Part shown: positions 45,356 to 54,042 of the stretch, piece after piece | How the letters are laid out: every line of letters begins with the position of its first letter | Position numbering within the stretch: position 1 is the first letter of the stretch | From: Bacteroides sp. | GTDB lineage: Bacteria; Bacteroidota; Bacteroidia; Bacteroidales; Bacteroidaceae | Reading direction: 5' to 3' | NCBI GenBank assembly: GCA_022648295.1 | Contig: JALCME010000003.1 | Span: 124,001 to 188,000, forward strand | Length of the DNA: 64,000 nt | Notes under the pieces: generated by a model | The model's database searches: none | The model's input: the letters and a program-made list of their open reading frames with translations, nothing else | Told to the model about the DNA's origin: nothing | Made by a program: the position numbers and the translations under genes

Positions 45356-45363
45356 CAAAAATA
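45356..45363 (-). promoter_or_regulatory. Probable rlmH promoter (-7 box)
   Basis: Minus strand TATTTTTG (TAnnTTTG), 27 bp before the rlmH ATG. Confidence 0.5.
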
Positions 45364-45374
45364 GTGCATTTTTA

Positions 45375-45403
45375 TTGTATTTTACATTAAATGCTTACCT
45401 TTG
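45375..45403 (+). promoter_or_regulatory. Promoter of the DUF4783/nadC pair
   Basis: TTG (45375-45377), 18-nt spacer, TACCTTTG (45396-45403), 17 nt before the ATG at 45421. Confidence 0.65.
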
Positions 45404-45420
45404 CCTAACCATTAATACTT

Positions 45421-45819
45421 ATGGCTATGAAAAAGCGGATAGTTTTAGTATTGATTAACCTGTTCTTTTGGATATCTTCTCTTTTTGCACAAGATGTTCC
45501 TGAGGGAGTGATTGTGGCGTTCAAAGAAGGGAATTCCCAAGAATTGGGGCAATATTTAGGGAATAAGGTTGATTTGATTATTCAGAGCCAACCTATTGCT
45601 GCGGATAAGCAAAAGGCAGAGAAAGAAATTGCTGCTTTTTTTGCAGATAATAAAGTGTGCGGTTTTGATGTGAACCACGAAGGGAAGAGGGATGAATCCA
45701 GTTTCATCATTGGTACATTAAGTACACAGAATGGTACTTTTCGAGTGAATTGCTTCTTTCGGAAAGTGCGGGATAAATATACCATACATCAAATAAGAAT
45801 AGATAAAACGAATGAATAA
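45421..45819 (+). CDS. DUF4783-like exported protein
   Basis: A 132-aa protein with a signal peptide (ending LFAQDVP) and a compact NTF2-like fold typical of DUF4783: EGVIVAFKEGNSQELGQYLGNKVDLII, AEKEIAAFFADN, FIIGTLSTQNGTFRVNCFFRKVRDKYTIHQIRI. No catalytic residues are recognised. Its end overlaps nadC by 8 bp, so the two are translationally coupled although their products work in different compartments. Confidence 0.85.
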   Translation: MAMKKRIVLVLINLFFWISSLFAQDVPEGVIVAFKEGNSQELGQYLGNKVDLIIQSQPIAADKQKAEKEIAAFFADNKVCGFDVNHEGKRDESSFIIGTLSTQNGTFRVNCFFRKVRDKYTIHQIRIDKTNE

Positions 45820-46660
45820 AGAAGAGGAATTAATTGACAGGCTGATAGATCTGGCATTTGCTGAGGATATAGGTGATGGGGACCATACTACGCTTTCGTG
45901 CATACCTGTAACAGCAATGGGTAAATCGAAGCTATTGATAAAAGAGACCGGAGTATTAGCCGGAATTGAAATTGCGAAGGAAATATTCCGTCGTTTTGAT
46001 TCGGATATGAAGGTGGAAGTGTTAATCAATGATGGAGCAGAAGTGAAACCCGGGGATGTGGCAATGGTTGTAGAAGGGAAAATACAATCTTTATTGCAAA
46101 CGGAACGCTTAATGCTGAACGTGATGCAACGTATGAGTGGCATTGCCACTATGACGCGTAAGTATGTAGATCGTTTGAAGGGTACGCATACTCGTGTACT
46201 TGATACCCGTAAGACTACTCCGGGAATGCGCATCCTTGAAAAAATGGCAGTAAAGATAGGTGGAGGTGTTAATCATCGTATTGGACTTTTTGATATGATT
46301 TTACTGAAAGATAACCATGTGGACTTCGCCGGAGGTATTGATAAAGCAATTATGCGGTCTAAGGAATATTGCAAGGAGAAAGGGAAAAATCTTAAAATAG
46401 AGATTGAAGTACGCAGTTTTGATGAATTGCAGCAAGTGCTTGATCTGGGCGGCGTAGATCGTATTATGTTTGATAACTTCACTCCCGAGATGACGAAAAA
46501 GGCGGTGCAAATGGTAGCCGGGCGTTATGAAACCGAATCGTCAGGAGGCATTACGTTTGATACCCTACGGGATTATGCAGAATGCGGAGTGGATTTTATT
46601 TCAGTAGGGGCCCTGACCCATTCTGTAAAAGGACTGGATATGAGCTTTAAAGCATGTTAA
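45812..46660 (+). CDS. nadC: Nicotinate-nucleotide pyrophosphorylase (quinolinate phosphoribosyltransferase)
   Basis: A 282-aa cytoplasmic enzyme that turns quinolinate and PRPP into nicotinate mononucleotide in de novo NAD synthesis. Motifs: EDIGDGDHTTLSCIP, LQTERLMLNVMQRMSGIATMTR, DTRKTTPGMRILEKMAVKIGGGVNHRIGLFDMILLKDNH, IEIEVRSFDEL, DRIMFDNFTPEM, SGGITFDTLRDYAECGVDFISVGALTHS. The length is normal. nadA/nadB are not in the window. Confidence 0.96.
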   Translation: MNKEEELIDRLIDLAFAEDIGDGDHTTLSCIPVTAMGKSKLLIKETGVLAGIEIAKEIFRRFDSDMKVEVLINDGAEVKPGDVAMVVEGKIQSLLQTERLMLNVMQRMSGIATMTRKYVDRLKGTHTRVLDTRKTTPGMRILEKMAVKIGGGVNHRIGLFDMILLKDNHVDFAGGIDKAIMRSKEYCKEKGKNLKIEIEVRSFDELQQVLDLGGVDRIMFDNFTPEMTKKAVQMVAGRYETESSGGITFDTLRDYAECGVDFISVGALTHSVKGLDMSFKAC

Positions 46661-46700
46661 TAGGCTCTTATTTAGGGCACTGACAGATAGATAGGAAGAC

Positions 46701-46746
46701 GACTCTCATAATGTTTGCGGCGAATCCGCCTTATGGGAGTTTTTTA
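46701..46746 (+). terminator. Terminator after nadC (branched hairpin)
   Basis: ACTCTCATAA (46702-46711) pairs with TTATGGGAGT (46731-46740), with an inner GCGG/CCGC stem, followed by TTTTTT. Confidence 0.8.
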
Positions 46747-46784
46747 TGATGATTATAGTTTATTCTTTAACTTCTTTTTAGAGA

Positions 46785-46792
46785 TACTTTTG
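46785..46792 (+). promoter_or_regulatory. Probable promoter (-7 box) of the ECF sigma gene
   Basis: TACTTTTG, a TAnnTTTG match, about 80 nt upstream of the sigma start. The -33 is poor (TTCTTTAA). Confidence 0.5.
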
Positions 46793-46874
46793 CAGCATTC
46801 GTTAAGGTGCTGCGTCTAATTAACAAAAGGCGCGATGAGCGTCATGTAAAAGAGCACTGACCTTGGGAAACGAA

Positions 46875-47414
46875 ATGGACATGATAGAGGGTTGTCGGGT
46901 AGGGAAGGACTCCGCTCGAAAAGATTTATACACACTCTATTCCAAGCAGATGCTGGCGTTGTGTTACCGCTATACGGGAGATATGGATACAGCGCATGAT
47001 GTTTTACATGACGGATTTATTAAAATCTTTACTCATTTTAACTTTCGGGGAGAATCTTCATTGGTCACATGGGTGGCGCGGGTAATGGTAACGCAAGCGA
47101 TTGATTATTTGCGACGACAGAAACGAATAGGTCAGTTTGTGGTAAACGAAGATCAGTTACCTGATGTGGTAGATGAAGATAGCATTGTGGAAAAGGGTAA
47201 TCGCCTTTCCGAAGAACAGTTGATGGCTTTTGTAGCAGAACTTCCGGATGGATGTCGGACCGTATTCAACTTATATGTGTTTGAAGAAAAATCACATAAG
47301 GAAATTGCGGAACTTCTCCATATTAAGGAACATTCCTCTACCTCGCAATTGTCCCGTGCCAAATGTATTTTAGCAAAAAGAATTAAAGAATATACAAAGC
47401 ATGAAAGTAAATGA
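46875..47414 (+). CDS. ECF-type RNA polymerase sigma factor
   Basis: A 179-aa sigma factor with region 2 (LYTLYSKQMLALCYRYTGDMDTAHDVLHDGFIKIFTHFNFRGESSLVTWVARVMVTQAIDYLRRQKR) and region 4 (LPDGCRTVFNLYVFEEKSHKEIAELLHIKEHSSTSQLSRAKCILAKRI), with no region 3. The start at ATG 46875 is chosen because GGGAAA lies 4 nt before it; a TTG at 46863 is also open. The following membrane protein overlaps it by 14 bp and may be its anti-sigma factor. Confidence 0.93.
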   Translation: MDMIEGCRVGKDSARKDLYTLYSKQMLALCYRYTGDMDTAHDVLHDGFIKIFTHFNFRGESSLVTWVARVMVTQAIDYLRRQKRIGQFVVNEDQLPDVVDEDSIVEKGNRLSEEQLMAFVAELPDGCRTVFNLYVFEEKSHKEIAELLHIKEHSSTSQLSRAKCILAKRIKEYTKHESK

Positions 47415-48501
47415 TAGTATAAATAATCTTTTTCATAATCGTCTTCTCAATGCCGAGATGCCAGTACGGGATGGCTTTTGGGAAAATTTGGAGAACGATT
47501 TGACAAGAACAGATGCTTCTGATGTTATTCAGGAAAAAGGGAAGCATTTTATCCTCATTTCACGGTTTTCACGTTTGATAGCGGCTGCCTCTGTTGTCCT
47601 GATATTGGGTATTGCTTCTGCTGCTTTCTGGTATTTTTCTCCTAAAGATGAAATTAAAGAAGCTTTTACGCAAGTTGCGGCATTAACTCCTCAAGCTAGC
47701 CTCAAGGGAGATGTAGTACAGGAAACATTTCCACCCGTTCACGGAGTAGCGTCGTCAACACCGGGTTCGAAACAATCCTTTGGGGGAGGGGTTACAGCTT
47801 ATGCTTCTGACGATGATGATAACGATTCTATTTCAGTGCGAGTGTCTATCACTATTACACAACGTGTTTATGGTCGTCATAAACAGATAGGCAATGAATT
47901 CTTTAGAAATAGTTCTGGACAGTCCGAAAATAATTACCGTGCAGCAACTGATTACACAAACACAAATTCAGATACAAATTCTTCTTCGGATGAAAAGACA
48001 TCGGAGGGAACACAATTGAAAAGCAAATTTTCTAAGTGGGCTTTTAAAGCTGGAATAGGTTCATCATTACCAAAAAGTGGTTATGACATGCCGCTAACAG
48101 CTGAACTTACCGTTGAACGCAGCTTGAATAAGCGTTTTTCTATTGAAACCGGCATCCGGTACAACCGTCTCCAAAGTAGTTCTACCTTGCATACATTAGG
48201 TATTCCGTTAAAATTGAATATGATGTTGGCTAGTGCTTCTAAAGTGGACCTTTATGCTATGGCAGGGGGAGTTGCCGAAAAGTGCATAGCCGGTGCAGGC
48301 AACAATAGTTTTGAAGCGGAACCAGTGCAACTCTCCGTTATGGCTGGCGTAGGAATTCGTTATAAAGTAAGCGATCGTTTTGCTCTTTTTGTAGAACCTA
48401 CAGTGTCTCATCATTTTGATACGGATTCTGCAACTAAAACTCTACGTACGGAGCGGCCCACAAATATGAATTTAATTTGTGGGATTCGGATGACTTATTG
48501 A
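47401..48501 (+). CDS. Single-pass membrane protein with C-terminal barrel-like domain, candidate anti-sigma factor
   Basis: A 366-aa protein overlapping the sigma gene. The N-terminal about 55 residues are soluble (MKVNDSINNLFHNRLLNAEMPVRDGFWENLENDL), then one transmembrane helix (LIAAASVVLILGIASAAFWYF), an acidic/Ser-rich linker, and a beta-strand C terminus (WAFKAGIGSSLPKSGYDMPLTAELTVERSLNKRFSIETGIRY ... MNLICGIRMTY) like OMP beta-barrel proteins. There is no signal peptide, so the barrel-like domain would lie across the inner membrane, in the periplasm. The layout (sigma, then overlapping TM protein) is that of an anti-sigma factor, here with an unusual sensor domain. Confidence 0.78.
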   Translation: MKVNDSINNLFHNRLLNAEMPVRDGFWENLENDLTRTDASDVIQEKGKHFILISRFSRLIAAASVVLILGIASAAFWYFSPKDEIKEAFTQVAALTPQASLKGDVVQETFPPVHGVASSTPGSKQSFGGGVTAYASDDDDNDSISVRVSITITQRVYGRHKQIGNEFFRNSSGQSENNYRAATDYTNTNSDTNSSSDEKTSEGTQLKSKFSKWAFKAGIGSSLPKSGYDMPLTAELTVERSLNKRFSIETGIRYNRLQSSSTLHTLGIPLKLNMMLASASKVDLYAMAGGVAEKCIAGAGNNSFEAEPVQLSVMAGVGIRYKVSDRFALFVEPTVSHHFDTDSATKTLRTERPTNMNLICGIRMTY

Positions 48502-48521
48502 CCTTAAATTAATATGTAACA

Positions 48522-49070
48522 ATGAAAAGACTATCTATATATATATATGGCAGCTTTGTAGCTATATTATTTGTTTCTTTCTCTTATACACTCACGTCTT
48601 GCAGTGAAGAGGTGCTGGATTATAATAATCCGGATGTTGATCTTTTTGTCAAGCAGTTAAAGGAAGGCAAGTATGTTACCGAGGATTTGGATGGATTGAG
48701 TACCATGCCTAAGTTTACGGTAGATGATATTGGACAGCTACTGAAATATGCAGAAGATATGACCGTTATCCCATCTTTTCCTTTGGCTCCGGTGTCGTAT
48801 TCGGCGGGAGGAAAACTTCGTCTGGGAGAATGTATCTTATGGACAGTGGAATCTATACGTCTGGGACACAATGCTTCAATGGGGTGTAAAATGGTACATA
48901 CCAATGCTGAAAACTACGAAGGAATTTATTTCCTTTCCGATGAGGAAGTATTGGATGCCGCTACCCGTTACCGACGGTGGTGGGAGAATCGCAAATACCC
49001 ACGTACCATGTGGACTATAGATCCTTGTTATGATGAGCCGCTTTGTGGCAGTGGATATATGTGGTGGTGA
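48522..49070 (+). CDS. DUF4943-like lipoprotein
   Basis: A 182-aa lipoprotein (LTSC lipobox). Body: LFVKQLKEGKYVTEDLDGLSTMPKFTVDDIGQLLKYAEDMTVIPSFPLAPVSYSAGGKLRLGECILWTVESIRLG, resembling DUF4943. A Cys- and Trp-rich end (PCYDEPLCGSGYMWW) is notable. It lies 20 bp after the barrel-like protein and should be cotranscribed with the sigma factor. Function unknown. Confidence 0.75.
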   Translation: MKRLSIYIYGSFVAILFVSFSYTLTSCSEEVLDYNNPDVDLFVKQLKEGKYVTEDLDGLSTMPKFTVDDIGQLLKYAEDMTVIPSFPLAPVSYSAGGKLRLGECILWTVESIRLGHNASMGCKMVHTNAENYEGIYFLSDEEVLDAATRYRRWWENRKYPRTMWTIDPCYDEPLCGSGYMWW

Positions 49071-49131
49071 TTTCAATAGGCTAAAGTGATATATAATTTT
49101 CGAATAGGTATCTCTCTTAATTAATTGTTAG

Positions 49132-49803
49132 GTGAAAAGATTGGTGTGTGTCGTCAGGCTACTGTTTGCAGTGACCTATTCTTTATTTGCTCAAAACTGG
49201 ACAGCTCAGGATTCATTAAAGTTGCACCAGTTATTGAATAGTAAGGAAGAATTGAAACTAAATCTGGATGCTTTGAAGGAATTGAGAAATCAATCTCTTT
49301 GGGGCATTCAGGAGGTTTCAGTAAATAAGTCATGGTTGAATTATGATGAAACGTTGCCGGAAGTACCCCATTCTCAAAATAAAGTAGTACTGACATTGCA
49401 TCCTTATACTGCCAATACGCGATATAATTGGGATCCTGTTTATCAGAAAAAAATAACGGTTAAGAAAGACACCTGGAGGGGTGATTTATTTTATGCTCTT
49501 ACTAAAATGTCTATTTATAGCAATTGGGCAAAGCATCCCTTTGATAAAGGTGCACGTCGCAGTATAGAAGAAATTGAAGCTACGGGGTTAAGTTATGGCT
49601 CTCATTTGGAAGGTAATATTGTGGCTACTGGCTGGAGTGGTGTGTCTTCTCCTTCCGGTCATGACTTTATGACTGCCTTTAGTAAAGAATTCTGGAGCCC
49701 GAAAATGAGAAAACGTCGTGCGCGTACTTTAGAAGTTCTCAGGGCCTATGGTGATTCCACCACGGTTTTGATAAACAAGCCGATACATGCCCTCGATAAC
49801 TAA
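49132..49803 (+). CDS. DUF4858-like exported protein
   Basis: A 223-aa protein beginning at GTG (49132-49134), with a signal peptide (MKRLVCVVRLLFAVTYSLFAQ) and a body KLHQLLNSKEELKLNLDALKELRNQS ... NKVVLTLHPYTANTRYNWDPVYQKKITV, as in DUF4858. No ATG is in a suitable place. It is the last gene of the sigma-factor group and overlaps the end of the convergent HTCS gene by 4 bp. Function unknown. Confidence 0.75.
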   Translation: MKRLVCVVRLLFAVTYSLFAQNWTAQDSLKLHQLLNSKEELKLNLDALKELRNQSLWGIQEVSVNKSWLNYDETLPEVPHSQNKVVLTLHPYTANTRYNWDPVYQKKITVKKDTWRGDLFYALTKMSIYSNWAKHPFDKGARRSIEEIEATGLSYGSHLEGNIVATGWSGVSSPSGHDFMTAFSKEFWSPKMRKRRARTLEVLRAYGDSTTVLINKPIHALDN

Positions 49804-52800
49804 TCTTTAATTTCTTTTAGATGAAGATCTCTGAATTGCTTTGGAGTGCAATTATGCTTTTTTCGGAAAACTTTAAAGAAGGTCACTTTGTTGGAGAAAC
49901 CGGATGCGAATACAATTTCATCTATATTTCTTTGAGTAGTGAGTAGTAAATCTTCTGCAACATGTATTCTGCACTCTTTTATTAAATCATTTGGACCAAC
50001 TTCTCCTATTTCTCCCATCTTTCGGTAAAGGCTGCGTGAACTGATCGCTAATTTATCTGCTATATAGTGAGGGGATAAATCCTTGTTAGTAATATTATCA
50101 TTAATTATTTTTAATACACTTTGTATAAATACTTTAGATTCTTTATGAGTCAGTTTCCCTTCGGCTTTTTCATATGAACTGATGGGTGAATGGAAATAAT
50201 CTTTTAGTATTTCTTTCCTTTTTAAAAGTTGTTCAATGGATACTTGTAGATATTCAGGGTCAAAAGGCTTGGGGATATATGTTTCAGCTCCGATTGACAA
50301 AACGAGTGTTTGTTTCTCCATTTCGTGTTGCCCTGATATAACAATGAGTGGGATGTGAGCTGTTTCTTTGGATGACTTTATATTCTTAATAAGTTCTATA
50401 CCGGCGTCTTCCAGATTGGTAATATCAAAAATAATCATGGAAGGAGACATCTCATTTAGTACTTTGTTGACTTCCGTTACATTTTTCAAAGGTATGATAT
50501 TATATGTTTTTGAAAGTATTTCTCCAATAAACCATAACATTTCTATTTCATTCTCTATGATTAGTAGGCTTGGCCTTACTTTATCAAATTTATATTCAGG
50601 AAGCTGTACAGGCACTTGGTCATGGATTTTGGGAATGTAATTGGAAGTGTTTTCCGTATATGAAAGTTCTTCTGAGGGCTTTTCCAATGGTGGCAATAGT
50701 AATGTAAATAAAATATTTTTATTATCTGTATTTTCAACTTGTAAATTGCCGTGTAGTAGTTTTGCCATATTATACGATAACGAGAGATTTAATGCCTTTT
50801 TAGATAAATGAGTGTCAGTGTCGGCATTGTTAAAGATGTCAGGATGATCAAAAAGAGAGTTTAGGCTTTTCTCGTCAATTTTCCCTTCATGAGATATTTG
50901 TACGATTAGTCTGTCATTTTCCTTTTTTATTTCGACTCTTATTTCTTTTTTATTAGAAGTATATTTAAAGGCATTTGATATGAGGTTTATAATAATTGTA
51001 GAAAATAGTCCCTTATCCGTATTCCAAATGATGGAATCCGGTGCTTTGCCAATGAGAGAGATATCCCTTGATTTGGCTACGTCTGTAAATGCTTTGATTA
51101 GATTAATGCATATTTCGGAAACATTCAATGTTTCTATCTTAAGTTTACGATACCCGGTTTCCACACGTCTGAATTCTATTAATTCCTCTATCAAGTTATT
51201 TAATCGCTCGGCATTCATTTGGATAATATGGACATAATCCGTTATAAATTTACTTATTCCTTTGGAAGATAAGATTCGTTGGCATGGGCCGTATATTAAT
51301 GTTAGCGGGGTGCAGAACTCGTGAGCAAGATTGGTGAAAAAGCTTAACTTCGACTCAAAGATTTCTTTCTGATGTTTAATTTTTATCTCTTTTATTAATT
51401 CTTGTTTCTTTCGTTTTGATTGATGTACTAATGATCGTATACTCAGCATGGAGGCAATCAAGAAGCAGATGGTATATGTGATATAAGCCGGAATAGAAGT
51501 ATACCAGGGATTTGCTATATGGATACTTATGGAATAAATATCACTTTGTTTCCCAAATACACTATTGTAATATTTCACTAACAAGGTGTATTCACCCGGT
51601 GCCATATTTGTAAAAGATATTTCATTCTTTGGCCCATTATTTATCCAATGCTCATTTACTCCTTTCAACTTATAGTAATAAATACGATTATTCCCGTTAA
51701 AAAAATCGACTGATGAGAATGATAAGGAGAAGAAATTCTGATTGTATTTAAGATAAACCACCTCCTTTTCTTTTTCCTGTTTTATAAACTTGTAGAGGTT
51801 ATGCTTCTCTCCGAAAATAGACAATTTATTAAAATGAATAGGGGGCATGTATGGCTTTTCGTTTTGCATATTCGGGGGTATGGATACGAATCCGTTTATT
51901 CCTCCAAAAAATAAAACTCCTGTTTTGCGGTCTTTAAATCCCCCCCCATCGCTGAATTCTACGACTTCCAATCCATTTTTTATGCCGTAGGACCTGAAGA
52001 TGTCTTTTTCTGTGTTAAAATTGACCAACCCTAAGTTAGTACTTAACCAAAAGCTATTGCCACTATCTTGAAGCATGTCGTGGATTGTGCTATTTATAAG
52101 TCCGTTCTTTATATTGAAAATTTGGTAGGACTTGGGAGATGTATGTTTGATAAGTCCGAAACTTGTTCCAAACAAATAATTGTTTTGTGCATCTTTACCT
52201 ATGGCAAGAATGTTATTTAACGTCATATAATCATAGTTGTTGTTTAAAAATGGTTCCAAACCATTAGTCTGTATGTTATATTTAAAGACACCATATCCTT
52301 TATTGCCAAATAACAATGTTGAATCATTTTCTGCATAAAGTGTGAAAAAATAGTTGGACTCAAAGTTGGAATGATTAATGGTATAATGTTGTATCTCTGT
52401 CAATACAGGATGATCTTCCGTCCCCCCGATGTGGGCTTTTACAATTCCCATTCCTACGCTAGAAAACCATATATCCGAATTCTTAGTTTCGTAAATATCA
52501 TGTATATATTTAAAGTCTTCGCCCTCAACTTTTAAGTCTATAGCTTCTATTTTCTTTTCCCGATATGAATAATAATTTAGTCCTTTCTCGTTGCCTATCC
52601 ATAGGATATTTCGATGGCTCTTGTGGAAGCAATAGATGGCATTGCTCTTTAGCGCACTGTTCTGTGTGGTTATTTTCTCCGTTTGATAGCTATTAAAATC
52701 TTTATGAATATCATAGTTAGGCACTTTTAGAATACCTGCGCCTTTGAGGCCGATCCAAAGCGTCCGTGCATCATCCCAGTACAATGCACGGACCGGTCGG

Positions 52801-53822
52801 TTGACTCTTTCCTTATATTTGTTTAGAACTGTGGATTTGATTGAATATGGGCTGCTAGAATAAATGAATACTCCTTGTCCATCCGTTCCAATCCACATCA
52901 AATCCTGAAAATCGTCTTTTTGCATGCAAAAAACTCCGCTATCTATCATCACTTTTTGGACTTCGTACTGATCGCTTTGCTGATTCTTTGATAATTTTAT
53001 GAGTCCGTCCATCAAAAAACCTATGAAGAAGTTTTCGTGGTATTTTATGATTGAGGATATTTTCCCATGCAACTTTATCTCATTTTTTAAGTTATATATA
53101 AGGACTTTAGTCCCCTTGTCAATATTGTAATAGAAGAAATTATATTCTTCATCAATAAAATAAATAGCATCATTTTCATTGAAACAATAGAGTAACGAAG
53201 ATTCATAGCTTAAATTCTTTTTGTGGAAATTTAATGTGATAGCTCCAGTTTCTTTATTCTTTTTTATTTTGTAGCAATAGCTGTATCCTTTTAAAATAAT
53301 CCACATCAGATTGTTCTTGTCTATAAAAAAGTCCATAATATCAGAAATTGGTATTCCTATGATACTGATTTTCTTGAAGGTGCCATCTGGATGATAATAG
53401 TATATGTAATTACTGTCTTTGATTATATATAATGTACCATCTTGGTCTTTACTCATGTGGAAGAGTTTTTGAAATTCATTATAGCGGGTTATTTGATTGT
53501 TTCGTAGGTTTACCTTATTTAAACCATAATAAGTTTGCATCCAGTAAATATCTCTGCCAGAATATATTATTTTATCAATCAAGTTGCCTGAAAAATAATC
53601 TTGGGTACTCTGCATTTGAAATTCTTCTATATTGCGTCCATCATATATATTTATACCATCACATGTGCCAATCCACATGAGCCCTTTATCATCTTGGCAA
53701 AGACAGGTTATGGAGCTATTCGTCATATATTCCTTATCGGCTATTTGCTTTAAGTTGTAGGCGTATGTAACGCTACACATAAAAAGTGCAAATATAAAAA
53801 TGAGAAGACTTTGCTTTATCAT
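49800..53822 (-). CDS. Hybrid two-component system regulator (HTCS) with eroded kinase ATP site
   Basis: A 1340-aa inner-membrane protein. Order: signal peptide/anchor, two seven-bladed Reg_prop propellers (DDKGLMWIGTCDGINIYDG; DDARTLWIGLKGAGIL; LQDSGNSFWLSTNLGLVNF), Y_Y_Y domain (residues about 690-760; NEISFTNMAPGEYTLLVKYYN), transmembrane helix (AYITYTICFLIASML), HisKA with His834 (TNLAHEFCTPLTLIYGP), HATPase, receiver with Asp1133 (MIIFDITNLEDAG) and C-terminal AraC-type DNA-binding domain. The N box (NLISNAFKYT, Asn950) is kept, but G1 reads SHEGKI instead of DxGxG and no GxGLGL G2 is present. HTCS proteins sense oligosaccharides in the periplasm and activate the neighbouring PUL. Confidence 0.92.
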   Translation of the reverse strand: MIKQSLLIFIFALFMCSVTYAYNLKQIADKEYMTNSSITCLCQDDKGLMWIGTCDGINIYDGRNIEEFQMQSTQDYFSGNLIDKIIYSGRDIYWMQTYYGLNKVNLRNNQITRYNEFQKLFHMSKDQDGTLYIIKDSNYIYYYHPDGTFKKISIIGIPISDIMDFFIDKNNLMWIILKGYSYCYKIKKNKETGAITLNFHKKNLSYESSLLYCFNENDAIYFIDEEYNFFYYNIDKGTKVLIYNLKNEIKLHGKISSIIKYHENFFIGFLMDGLIKLSKNQQSDQYEVQKVMIDSGVFCMQKDDFQDLMWIGTDGQGVFIYSSSPYSIKSTVLNKYKERVNRPVRALYWDDARTLWIGLKGAGILKVPNYDIHKDFNSYQTEKITTQNSALKSNAIYCFHKSHRNILWIGNEKGLNYYSYREKKIEAIDLKVEGEDFKYIHDIYETKNSDIWFSSVGMGIVKAHIGGTEDHPVLTEIQHYTINHSNFESNYFFTLYAENDSTLLFGNKGYGVFKYNIQTNGLEPFLNNNYDYMTLNNILAIGKDAQNNYLFGTSFGLIKHTSPKSYQIFNIKNGLINSTIHDMLQDSGNSFWLSTNLGLVNFNTEKDIFRSYGIKNGLEVVEFSDGGGFKDRKTGVLFFGGINGFVSIPPNMQNEKPYMPPIHFNKLSIFGEKHNLYKFIKQEKEKEVVYLKYNQNFFSLSFSSVDFFNGNNRIYYYKLKGVNEHWINNGPKNEISFTNMAPGEYTLLVKYYNSVFGKQSDIYSISIHIANPWYTSIPAYITYTICFLIASMLSIRSLVHQSKRKKQELIKEIKIKHQKEIFESKLSFFTNLAHEFCTPLTLIYGPCQRILSSKGISKFITDYVHIIQMNAERLNNLIEELIEFRRVETGYRKLKIETLNVSEICINLIKAFTDVAKSRDISLIGKAPDSIIWNTDKGLFSTIIINLISNAFKYTSNKKEIRVEIKKENDRLIVQISHEGKIDEKSLNSLFDHPDIFNNADTDTHLSKKALNLSLSYNMAKLLHGNLQVENTDNKNILFTLLLPPLEKPSEELSYTENTSNYIPKIHDQVPVQLPEYKFDKVRPSLLIIENEIEMLWFIGEILSKTYNIIPLKNVTEVNKVLNEMSPSMIIFDITNLEDAGIELIKNIKSSKETAHIPLIVISGQHEMEKQTLVLSIGAETYIPKPFDPEYLQVSIEQLLKRKEILKDYFHSPISSYEKAEGKLTHKESKVFIQSVLKIINDNITNKDLSPHYIADKLAISSRSLYRKMGEIGEVGPNDLIKECRIHVAEDLLLTTQRNIDEIVFASGFSNKVTFFKVFRKKHNCTPKQFRDLHLKEIKD

Positions 53823-53857
53823 AGTAGAATTATACTAAAAGGATGATTATGGTAAGG

Positions 53858-53865
53858 CAAAGTTA
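53858..53865 (-). promoter_or_regulatory. Probable HTCS promoter (-7 box)
   Basis: Minus strand TAACTTTG, 36 bp before the HTCS ATG. Confidence 0.5.
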
Positions 53866-53956
53866 AATAAAAAAATAGTAGTAAGCATATAGTGCCATAT
53901 TTATGAGTAAATATCCCTGCCATAGTAGTACATATATGAGCCATATTCTTAAAACA

Positions 53957-53964
53957 TACTTTTG
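53957..53964 (+). promoter_or_regulatory. Probable activated promoter (-7 box) of the GH92 operon
   Basis: TACTTTTG, 78 nt before the GH92 ATG. No -33 TTTG is present, fitting an activator-dependent promoter. Upstream, CATATTTATGAG (about 53896) and CATATATGAG (about 53932) repeat in direct orientation and are candidate HTCS sites. Confidence 0.45.
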
Positions 53965-54042
53965 ATAGGGGGATGATTCTCCTTATTCTGTTTATTTTCG
54001 CTCCATGAATCTTCTATTTAAATATTAAAACTTATTTTTATC

